A stretch of 64,000 bases of DNA. Origin: Rhipicephalus microplus. Its lineage: Eukaryota > Arthropoda > Arachnida > Ixodida > Ixodidae. Under the pieces are notes generated by a model, which had not been told where the DNA came from, did not search any database, and saw nothing but the letters and a program-made list of their open reading frames with translations. How positions within the stretch are numbered: position 1 is the first letter of the stretch; each line of letters begins with the position of its first letter. This document shows positions 20,778 through 30,700 of this stretch, one piece after another. The stretch is from assembly GCF_043290135.1 (NCBI RefSeq), contig NW_027464588.1, positions 1,995,501 to 2,059,500 of the forward strand. The letters are read 5' to 3'. The position numbers were made by a program, and so were the translations under genes.

Positions 20778-23700
20778 GTCGCGAGCCAGAGCAACTCAGC
20801 CGTTGTTACTAACACAGTGGAACTGCAGAGGTCTCAAGAACCACAAGAAGCGGGCTCATTTCCGCCTCTATCTTGAGACCTTTGAGTTCCTTGTTGCCGT
20901 GGTTGCCCTTCAGGAACCCGGCTCGGACGTCAAACTCACAAATTACACTACATTTCAACACAACCCGGAGACATGTATACTTGTTCACAAGCAATATACC
21001 GCCCAGGAAGTCACACTCCCCACAACACCGCCTTTCCCATACACAATGGTGTCGGTGCTGCCTATAAGGCGATCTGACCCACCTGTTCATATTTTAAACA
21101 TTTACTGTCCCCCAAAGCTTAAGAACGTCACGTTCAGCGAAACTTTCACACAAGCTATGCAGGTGGCAGGACGGGACCCCCTCCTGATCGTCGGCGACTT
21201 CAATGCCCCAAGCAGGTTATGGGGTTACCCACGAGAGGACACGCGTGGAAGGAAGCTTGCGGAACTTCTTTCTACACTTGGACTCACCCTCCACACTGAT
21301 CCCGCCAGCCCAACACGTGTAGGCAACTCTGTTCAACGAGATACTTGCCCGGACCTCACAATTACACGCAACATACGCCATGCCGACTGGCTGAACACAC
21401 AGGACACTCTCGGTAGTGATCATTGTGTATTAAACACAACTGTGTACATGCGTCCCTTAAAACGCCCACTTACACAAGCTCGTATCCCAGACTGGACAAC
21501 TTTCCGCACCACTCTACCTATTGTAGACCCTCTCCAGTCGGGATACGACACCTGGTCTAAATCACTGACGTCTACACTGAAACAACACGAACAGCTGATA
21601 CAGCTCACGGAAACTCAAACGGACGTGGACAACCACCTCCTCCATCTTTGGCAGGCCCGCCGCAGCCTCACCAAACGATGGAAAAAACAGAAACATAACA
21701 GACGCCCCAAGAAACGCATCCTAGAACTCACGGAGCAAGCTGCGGAATATGCTGCTCAGCTAGCCGACACTAACTGGGTGGACAGGTGCAACACGGCTGC
21801 ACGCCAGATGTCTGGTCGCAACACGTGGCGACTGTTTCGCGCTCTCATCGATCCAACACAAACACGCACGGAAACTCAACGTCACTTACATAAGGTCATG
21901 CACAACTTTACAGGAACGACAACACAGCTGGCAAACACGCTCAGGGACCGATACCTGTGCACCACCAAGGACCCCCGGACGGCCGCATACTCTTACGCAG
22001 GCAAAAAGAACACGCAGTTGGACACCCCGTTCCAGCTCCATGACCTCCAGGCGGCCTTACGCAAGATGAAGCGTGGCACTGCACCAGGGCGTGACCAGGT
22101 TACGGTCAAACTGTTGGCCAATCTTCCCGACGCAGCCTACGCCACGCTCCTCAAATACATCAATAGCATTTGGGACGGAGAAACTCCTCTCCCTCTTGAA
22201 TGGAAATCAGCTCTCGTGACCTTCATCCCGAAGGCAGGTAAACCTATTGACGTGGAGAACCTTCGCCCCATCTCCCTCACGTCTTGTGTCGGCAAGCTGA
22301 TGGAAACGATGGTGCGCGACAGACTCTCCGAGTTTCTAGAAACACAGCACACTTTTGCGGACACCATGTTTGGATTCCGCCCTCAGAAGTCAGCCCAGGA
22401 TATACTTCTACAGCTCCACCATGACATATTAGATCCTGTTGAATGCCCCCACAATGACAAGGTAGTCCTGGCCTTGGATCTTAAAGGAGCATTCGACAAC
22501 GTGAAGCATGAGGTAATCCTTGACCACCTCAGTCAGACCAACTGTGGTTATAAAACATTCAATTATGTTAGACAGTTTCTTACAGACCGTCGAGCCTACA
22601 TACGCATACAAGATGAGGAACATGGGCCTTACGCCATCGGCTCGAGGGGAACTCCTCAAGGCGCGGTCCTCTCTCCTCTCCTATTTAATATAGCCATGCT
22701 TCATCTTCCCCCCAAATTGGCTTCTTTACCAGGGATACATCACGCTCTTTACGCGGATGATATCACGATCTGGGCCACGCAAGGTAACCTGGGTCACATG
22801 GAGTCATGCCTGCAAGCAGCAGCGACTGTAGTCGACGACTACGCAACCTACTGCGGGCTCCAGTGTGCCCCGGCTAAGTCAGAATTTGTGCACGTACGTC
22901 CCTCCCCTCAGGACACAACTCAGCTCCATATCAGTCTTCCCTCGGGACCGATCCGTGAGGCCAAGGAGATCCGCGTCCTTGGCCTCTTCATACACCACCA
23001 ACGCAAGGCCGACACCACAATAGCCAAACTTCGCACGGTGGGAGACCAGGTGGGCCGTATGGTCCGCCGGGTCTCCAACAAGCGGGGCGGATTACGAAGC
23101 AGGGATGCAATGCGGCTTGCCCATGCTTTCGTAACGAGTAGAATACTCTACTCGACTCCCTACTTGCACCTACGCAAACACGAGGATGATCAACTCGAGG
23201 TCATCCACCGTAAAGTTATCAAGCGGGCTCTCGACCTCCCTATCACCACGTCCAACCAGAGACTTCTGGCCCTAGGCGTGGTGAATACCTACCGGGAACT
23301 TCGAGAAGCCCACCTCGTTAACCAATACACGCGCCTTGCACAGACCCATTCCGGTCGCCGCCTCTTGGACCGAATACACATCAAACACGATTACTATATT
23401 GAGGAAAGGGTGAGAGTGCCAGAACCTTGGAGACGCGCCCTCCGGGTCCGACCCCTTCCCCGCAACATGTCCAAAGAAAACCACAGTGGTCGCCGCCAGG
23501 CGCGCGCGGAAGCGTTGCAGCGACACTTTGGTCAAGAGGAACACGTGTGCTACGTGGACGTTGCCGGCCCGCACCATGGGGGGTGGTATACTGCCGCAGT
23601 CATACACAACGCAAACACCGTAAACGGGCTCACTTTCAAAGCCTACAGCGCAACACACGCGGAGGAGGTTGCCATCGCTCTGGCTCTCACCTATCCCTCT

Positions 23701-24315
23701 TCTAAACATATCATCACCGACTCACGAGGGGCCTGTCGGAACTATCAGCTAGGGTGGGCTTCACCGCTTGCTCAGCGCATACTGGAACCTAGCTGCCGAT
23801 ACGTTAATCCAACTCCGCGAAATCTGGTTTGGGCACCCGGTCACCAAGGACTCAGGGGTAACGAACAGGCCGATCAGGCCGCCCGCGCACTCTCTTCCCG
23901 GGCTATCTCCCTGTCTTTGGAAGCCTACTCGCAATCAGACAATTCGGCCCTTTCATTCAAAGATATTACCAATTACTACAAGGAGGAGCACCGGCGCTAT
24001 CCAGACCCTTGTAAGGGACTGCATCGCGCTGACGAGCGCCTCCTTTTAAAACTGTTTACCAATAGTGTACTGTGCCCGGCGGTGCTAAAACATTTCAATT
24101 CATCCTTTGATGGCACGTGCCAGTTCTGTGGTGAGGTGGCTGACACCTTTCACATCGTCTGGGCGTGCCAGTCTAATCCATCTATCCCCCCCAACCCCAA
24201 TCCCACGAGAGAGGACTGGGAGGCGGCCCTGCTCGGCTGTCAAGACCTGAAGGCCCAAGAGGCTCTGGTTCAACGTGCGCGGGCGGCGTTGCTTGCCAAT
24301 GGAGCCCCGGAATAG
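20761..24315 (+). CDS. I-1 ORF2: endonuclease, reverse transcriptase, RNase H
   Basis: An intact frame of 1,184 codons starts at ATG 20761, overlapping ORF1 by 17 bases. Residues about 15-230 are an apurinic-type endonuclease (QWNCRG, ALQEP, IVGDFNAPS, GSDHC) that nicks target DNA. The RT spans about residues 470-740 (FIPKAGK, LRPISLTS, ALDLKGAFDNV, GTPQGAVLSPLLFN, YADD near 22749-22760). RNase H lies at about 925-1050 (YVDVAG, AEEVAIALAL, ITDSRGACRNY, GNEQADQAA). A terminal cysteine-rich motif (CQFCGEVADTFHIVWAC) follows. RNase H after RT places it in the I group. All visible catalytic residues are present, so the enzyme could be active. Confidence 0.9.
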   Translation: MASNPRSRARATQPLLLTQWNCRGLKNHKKRAHFRLYLETFEFLVAVVALQEPGSDVKLTNYTTFQHNPETCILVHKQYTAQEVTLPTTPPFPYTMVSVLPIRRSDPPVHILNIYCPPKLKNVTFSETFTQAMQVAGRDPLLIVGDFNAPSRLWGYPREDTRGRKLAELLSTLGLTLHTDPASPTRVGNSVQRDTCPDLTITRNIRHADWLNTQDTLGSDHCVLNTTVYMRPLKRPLTQARIPDWTTFRTTLPIVDPLQSGYDTWSKSLTSTLKQHEQLIQLTETQTDVDNHLLHLWQARRSLTKRWKKQKHNRRPKKRILELTEQAAEYAAQLADTNWVDRCNTAARQMSGRNTWRLFRALIDPTQTRTETQRHLHKVMHNFTGTTTQLANTLRDRYLCTTKDPRTAAYSYAGKKNTQLDTPFQLHDLQAALRKMKRGTAPGRDQVTVKLLANLPDAAYATLLKYINSIWDGETPLPLEWKSALVTFIPKAGKPIDVENLRPISLTSCVGKLMETMVRDRLSEFLETQHTFADTMFGFRPQKSAQDILLQLHHDILDPVECPHNDKVVLALDLKGAFDNVKHEVILDHLSQTNCGYKTFNYVRQFLTDRRAYIRIQDEEHGPYAIGSRGTPQGAVLSPLLFNIAMLHLPPKLASLPGIHHALYADDITIWATQGNLGHMESCLQAAATVVDDYATYCGLQCAPAKSEFVHVRPSPQDTTQLHISLPSGPIREAKEIRVLGLFIHHQRKADTTIAKLRTVGDQVGRMVRRVSNKRGGLRSRDAMRLAHAFVTSRILYSTPYLHLRKHEDDQLEVIHRKVIKRALDLPITTSNQRLLALGVVNTYRELREAHLVNQYTRLAQTHSGRRLLDRIHIKHDYYIEERVRVPEPWRRALRVRPLPRNMSKENHSGRRQARAEALQRHFGQEEHVCYVDVAGPHHGGWYTAAVIHNANTVNGLTFKAYSATHAEEVAIALALTYPSSKHIITDSRGACRNYQLGWASPLAQRILEPSCRYVNPTPRNLVWAPGHQGLRGNEQADQAARALSSRAISLSLEAYSQSDNSALSFKDITNYYKEEHRRYPDPCKGLHRADERLLLKLFTNSVLCPAVLKHFNSSFDGTCQFCGEVADTFHIVWACQSNPSIPPNPNPTREDWEAALLGCQDLKAQEALVQRARAALLANGAPE

Positions 24316-24425
24316 GGGTTCCACCTAGTGCTGTGAGGGTAGGAGGCCAATAAGGCCCCAACCCAATCACCTCTCTGTAACCATTTAATGGTTATTAAAT
24401 GTTTTCACCACCACCAGCGCTACGC

Positions 24426-24501
24426 TTTTTGGCGTTGACCGGCATTTTTTGAACGATTGTAGCCAGAACGCGTGCGCGCGCGCGTGTGTGTGTGTGTGTG
24501 T

Positions 24502-24538
<37 letters not shown>

Positions 24539-24602
24539 TGTGTTGCGTGCACTTGAGTTTTCCGTCTCTCCCTTTCTCTCACTCATTTTACCCCCTCCCG
24601 CA
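24426..24602. other. (GT)n microsatellite and P450 upstream sequence
   Basis: A GT run at 24478-24542 precedes a pyrimidine-rich tract (TCTCACTCATTTTACCCCCT) ending CCCGCAG at 24603. The tract could be either 5' leader or the end of an intron upstream of P450 exon 1. Confidence 0.6.
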
Positions 24603-24740
24603 GTGGTTAACCTCCTGACCTTCCTCCTCATCTCTCTTTTCAGGTGGCGGTGGTGGCACTTTTCGTACTTCAAGAGAATCGGCGTTGCGGGACCGAAGCC
24701 AAACCTGATATGGGGCAACCTTCTAGAATACCACTCTACG
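24603..24740 (+). CDS. P450 exon 1 (membrane anchor and hinge)
   Basis: The frame codes for VVNLLTFLLISLF followed by RWRWWHFSYFKRIG and the PKPN hinge, then donor GTGAGA at 24741. No in-frame ATG precedes the hydrophobic anchor within a plausible distance. The codon at the expected start is GTG (24603-24605), directly at a possible acceptor AG (24602-24603). If an upstream exon ended in A, the join A+TG at 24604 would create an ATG in the correct frame. Confidence 0.75.
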
Positions 24741-27700
24741 GTGAGAGCATGGCGGGAGAAATAGTATCGCCCCTTTAACGCTCATGACTCAAAAGTTCTT
24801 CTGCTGAATTTCTGTGAGCTCGTTAGCCTATTACTCCAAGTATGCAAATATAAAATTATTGTATGAGCTGATGAATTGCAGGAAAGTGCAGGTGTTCGGT
24901 TTTTGATTGTTATTTATTTTTCACTGACGCTTGACTCATTTCTTTGTAATAACCACAATTTCTTGCTCAATAATAATCAAAATCTTGAATTTTCCTGAAT
25001 GCGCGGTGTAACTACCCGTGCTCTTGCATTCGTACGCAAGAGTGGTCACTGTCTCGACATTTCTTCGTGCGTTTTTCCTCGTATCGCACGTCTTCTACAA
25101 AAACAAAAACCACAAGTACAAAAAGAATTATCAAGCGGACTTCATTCTGTGAAAAAAAAAAAACGGGTGATAAATGAAAGTCCGCCTTGATGTGATCTTT
25201 TGCGGGTACGTAGTATTGTTTCTTTAGGATTCCTCTACATTCACAAACGGGCCTCGAAACTTATCGGCTGCAGCAGCGTGATTAACGGTCACAGTTCGGT
25301 TTATATGTGCCATAAGATAACATGCTATACCAGAACAGATCTACTTTAGGAAGGACAGACTGTCAGGCTGTCGTCTTGCAGTATAGGAAAGTGAAATGAG
25401 CTGAAAATTAATACGGACACATGAAGCGTGTGCTCAGTTTCCTCGTCCTTGTGGATCCGTCTTCAAACTTAATTTACCTTTGTGATTGGACTGACCAGCG
25501 TTTTGCTGCAGTCGTGTTCCAGTGTGGCTCTGTAATATAGATGTATACGAGGGAACCGTATGTAAGGCACCAACGAGGCGCTAATTCACAGAGCGTCACA
25601 TACCTAGGCGCTTTTAGTATATCCTAATGAAATTGCCAAATAAAAATATGAAATGAGAGCATTTGTTATTCGAAAAATTCATTGTCAGTACTTCACTGTT
25701 TATCACAATTTGGGGAATTCGTCGATTGCAGTGCCGGAGCAGTGAAATCTGCGGCCTTTTGAAATACACGTCGGGTTTCGAAATTTCCTTTAATGTTTTC
25801 TCTCCATTCTTTCACAGGATATATACAAGGTTATTGGAAGATGGATAGAAAAATATGGGGACATATTTGGGTAAGCATGACATTCACTAACTTGAAGGGG
25901 GCTGCTTCATTCAATAGATATGTGTTTGCAGGATCACTCTACGGAAACTGTCAGAGTCATGGCGTTCATGGAATAACCATTTCTCACAAGAGATGAAAAT
26001 AATTGTAGATGCATAGTCATTATGTTCAACTATATTGTTTTTAAGATGTTTTAGGCAAAAAAGATGATTCGGGGCACGTGAGGGTCAGCTGAGCTTCACA
26101 AACCACCTAAAAAGCTGGGGCTACGGAAGTGTTTGCCAAAATTGTAAACTTCTCAAAGTATTAAAAACACGTGTCCACTCCTATTCTTTATTTATTTAGG
26201 TAAAAAGAAATAAATAAATAAAAATAAAAATGTTAACAAAAATCCCTTAAAAGCAATCACAGAAAGAAACACACAACTTTCCCTACTGAATTTTCTTTCG
26301 CCGTTGTGCTGCGCACAAGCTCCAGAAATTCAAAAATCATAATTTGCAGAAAACTTACAGAACAGCTTGTTTCTTATTTTTTGACGTTACGCTCCAAGAT
26401 TTTCCACACACACACACACAAACACACACACAAACACGCTGAGAAGTAAATATAGTGAAAAGCGTAGAAACGTTCATTGCGTTAAATTTTATCGATGTTA
26501 TTCGTGTTTTCGGCAAGGTGAAACAAATTTCATACAAATTACTGCCTTTGCAATACCACCGTTCGCACCTTGATGTCACTTTGAAGAGAGTTGGCGGTTA
26601 ATTCAAACCAACTCAAGTTTCTGCGATTAAAAAAAAAAAAACGAGGTATATGCGGAGCACATTGAATACGGAGCTCATACGAAATTCACCGGAGAAACTG
26701 AAACAGAAGCACTGATGAGCGCAAGTAGCCGATGACTATAGAATGACGCCACAGTTTCGTAGAACGATTATAGTGGTGTTAGTCCTTCTGTATCTGTTAA
26801 CCAATTTAAGCTGTACTTCCCATAATTACAAGCGCAGCCCGCACAAGCCTGAAGCGAAGTATATTTCGTGGTTGGTATATCAACGTATCGACGCTCGTTC
26901 ATTCGGAATGTGTCTGAAGATTGTACAAATTAAAAAAAAAGGGGAGAGGGTCCCTATTAGTGAAGCAGTTTGTGCTTTTCTGCGCTCGGATTTCATAACT
27001 GTCTGAAAATTTCTATCCGCAACTTTTTGATAATCTCGAAAGGGCGATAGGCGTTTCGCAGGAAATGCTCCGAATATCTCATGGACCCAATCACTTGTCT
27101 CTACTTAGTGAAGAAAAAGTCAGTCTATTTGTTTAAATACTGCCACATTTTATGTATTCATTCATGTTAAAATGTCCACCGATGCAGAAAGATAAATTAA
27201 GAAAACAGCGCAAAAATATCGCATTTTTTTCAATTTTCAGGAACTTTGGCCACATTACTTTAAAGACCCTGCATACGCAGAATGCTAGCTTCAGTGCAGG
27301 CTTGCATCAATAAATAAGTTAAATGTTGGCAGTTTCTTTGGTATACTTTTGTTTATCTAAGCCCATCAAGAGTAAAGGAGAAAATGCAAAGTCTGAAAAG
27401 ATGCCTATTTTTTAACACAATGCGTCGCATGCGGGAGCCATCTTTTAGACAAATTGTAGAAGACACGCATGTTGCCGGCTCCAGTTATAAATATCCTGGG
27501 CGAAAAAATTCATTCGTGGTTATTTACTGCCAAGTTCAAACTTTGTCTACCCTTCTGTCCCCCGATGTCGCATTCGCGCAGCTAGACACAGAAAGTATGT
27601 CGTACCTGATTGCAGGTTTTACAACGGAGATGTGCCCTTCGTCGTCACTCAGGACTTGGAGCTGATAGAGGAAGTTTACGTGAGAAACTTCTCGAATTTT

Positions 27701-30700
27701 ACTGGCCGAGGGGTAAGTAGACAATGCTTTCTTGTCGAAAAATTATTTCCATATTGTAAATTATAGGAAACACGGCTACGCCTAAATTAGAACTTGGTTT
27801 TTACGGCTGAGCGCTGATGGTCGTGTGCGTATGTTATAGATAGAAGGTTGTGCATTGTCGTTTAGGTAAAAAATTATCGTCTTCATGAACCGGCATGCGC
27901 ACAATGACCACGCAAGAATTCGGTACAGGCGGTTATCAAGAGAAGCTGATCAGCTGTGCTTCGACGCAGTCTTGCGCAGCTTAGTGCAAACAGCGCTAAT
28001 TTTTAGCTGTTGTACAATACAGCATACAGTGCAAGGTTCGACGAAAAGCCATTAGGCGAGGGTTACGCATTCGCGGAATAAAGCAGACACTTACTTTGTC
28101 CAGGTAAAAAGAAATATAATGACTTTCCGGGACCACTACAGGACCGCTACAAGTCGAGTGCCTGGTTTTTTGTTTATTCAGTATAACAGACCATTTCAAC
28201 AGAGTGATGGTATTTTGCAGTTATTCTGGTTGCATATACGTGGCTCTGACGGGCTATTCGCCTTCGCCCCAACCGTTGAAGCTGTTTTAACGGGTTTTAA
28301 CGGGATGACGTCTGATTATCAACGTGAGCAGTCGACACGCAGGCACAACCCGACACACTTCCATGACATGGACCAAACCTTAGTCAAGGCAAAGGTAAAA
28401 ACTCTTTTAGCTGGTTGGTAAAAATCGAAGCGTTTTCTCAACTTGCCGCTACTGTGTTTCTTTAGCCTCATAAATATCAATACAACGCTCTAACGTTCAT
28501 AAAAGGACCAAATATATGCGTACAAATTTCTCTCAACGTTACATGAGACTAGAATGAAATTAGACTAAAACAGTAAAAAAAAGTTAACTAGAAGTCCTAA
28601 AGCGACCGTAATGCAAGGCTTTGAGGTCTGAGAGTGGCATTTGCACTAAGGTTTCACTTCCTTTAGACACGGTTTTGGAGTTCATGCTTCGTGTGCTGTC
28701 GAAGCCACGCATAAAAAAACATTTGGTTGAGATATTATCCGTCAGGTGCCACAGCGAACCCCATCAGATGGGCTTATAAAATGTAATATCTGTTCACGCC
28801 AATTTTTGCGAACCGTAGGAATCCAATTTAAACGTATGATATACCACAATATCACCTCTATCATACACCTCCCTTAGTTCATTCAATTACGTCCTTTTTA
28901 TATAAGTTATAACAGTGCATGTGCTTAATCTCATTATTTTTTCAAGACTGGTGAACAGGAAACATCATCATCCCGGCCCGGCACGTGCTCTCTTCATCTT
29001 CTTCATCAGCGTCGTATTCGTTCCCTTCTTCGCTCTCGGAACACGGGCGACAGCTGCTCCGGCGTGGGTACAAGAACTCTGACCGCAAGAGGACGAGTAT
29101 AGCGAGAGAATGAAAGAAAGGAAGAAAAAACGAGAAAGAACAAGAAAAGAAAGAAAGAAAGAAAGAGAGAAAGAAGGAAAGAAAGATGTAGAATAAAATG
29201 AATGGGTTATTCTTGGCGAGGTGGGGCTTGAACACACGTTCAAGTGGGTTGAAAAACCGCCTACTGAAGCAAGGCGGTGGAAAAGAAAATTTATGGTGAC
29301 TAGGCGGGAAAGGAGGAGAGAAAGGCGACCAGGGGTGCTATGCAGGATGGCCCGAGCTTCTCGGGCAGACTAGTTTGCTGCGAGCACGCTCTGCGGCAGC
29401 CATGGCATCAAGACAGTGTGGTACGCGTGATAGCAGCGTATGATAAAAATGGCTACAAAAACGCGCGTGGCGTCAGAAATACATGTTGGGCATTTGCGGT
29501 GGTTATCAAAGAAACACCCCGTGCGTACACATCAGCTCCACCATTTAGCCAACGTTTCAGCTGTGCGGGAACGTCAGTTTGATTTTCGCGCCATCTTTTT
29601 GCCAACTGAACACGTGCCTCCTACAGGCGGGTTCGTGGGCGTTTGTCCTTTTTGGGGCAGGTTCTTTCGTTCCACCTGCGGCATGAAAATTTCCACTTTC
29701 GAAGGCAGCAAGGGTGCACACGCAGCACTGTCGTGCTGCTCGTTTCACTTCTGTCAAATGTTACAAGAAATGTAAGGACAGGATGCCACTCGAGGCGCTG
29801 GCATCGAGGTGACAATAGGGTACCTCGATGCGCGCGCCCCCTTGCAGGGTGGAGACAACAGCGTCGTCTGCTACGGCGTCCGCCATTAGAATGCCCTCTC
29901 CGCAGGCCACCTATAGCCACGATAGGCAGCCAACGGGCGTCGCGCGGCTGCATGCAGAGTTCGTTGTGTCAAAACGAGTGGTACTCAAGCAACATGACAA
30001 TACAAAGTTTTCGCATCGGGAGTGTCAAGGTCTCAGATTTCTATTCTCTAATTTTTATTTTTAAAGCGACATTAGCAGCTGGAGCTGTTCGCAGCAGAAT
30101 ACTACCGTCCACGCCAGCCACGTTAACATCTTCAGATAGCATCTTCTTGGGCTAGTCGGTAACTATTTATACTGGTTAAAGATGCGAAACACACGCACGC
30201 AAGTCCCATAACCTTTCATTGTGTCTGTGTGTTTTGTGCCTTTCACAAAAGTGTAAAAACAGTTTGCTTGCCGGTCAAAAAAAGAATTAAAAAAAAACGT
30301 GCTCTCACGAGAAAAGAGAAAAACTGTGATTGCACACCATATTTTCAGATCTAGTTTTCGAATTATTCATCAGATACTCCATTTACGGACCGCACCCTGC
30401 AACGCACAGTATTCTGAATTTTGTTTTCATCTTTTTTACCTTACTGTAAATAGCAGATGGGCAAAAAAATTGTTCAATACATATACTATTTGGGGCTCTA
30501 CATACGGCTTTTATGCATTAAATCATGACTCGCACGCAGACACTGACTATCAAACCAGGTTTAGCGTATTTTCCGCTGGAATATATTATAAATTAGTAAC
30601 TGTAATAAAGCGTTCGTCGATATCGTTAAAATGAAGCGACCACACGGCTTCTCAACAATAAGAAAGCAAATTGCGTTCAATATACGGCAATTTCTGATGC

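Larger units (their letters stand above)
19143..24425 (+). mobile_element. I-group non-LTR retrotransposon (I-1), both ORFs open
   Basis: Two overlapping ORFs encode a CCHC-type ORF1 protein and an endonuclease-RT-RNase H ORF2 protein. A 3' UTR of about 100 bases ends TTATTAAATGTTTTCACCACCACC. No frameshift or stop interrupts either ORF, so this copy is coding-competent. The 5' boundary is not fixed, because only a little sequence separates ORF1 from the upstream Harbinger-like element and no TSD could be matched. It may lack part of its 5' UTR promoter. Confidence 0.85.

Noticed and set aside
19100..24430. Target duplication of I-1
   Set aside because: The word GCGCTACGCT after its 3' end also occurs near 19236, but that is inside ORF1, so it cannot be a TSD.
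24486..24602. ATG at 24486 as the start of the P450
   Set aside because: It lies in the GT microsatellite and would add a poly-Cys/Val leader. The P450 length and the nearby acceptor favour a start at about 24603.
28942..29243. Phe/Ser-rich membrane protein on the minus strand
   Set aside because: It arises from the GAAA purine block at 29104-29190. It has no homologous motif.
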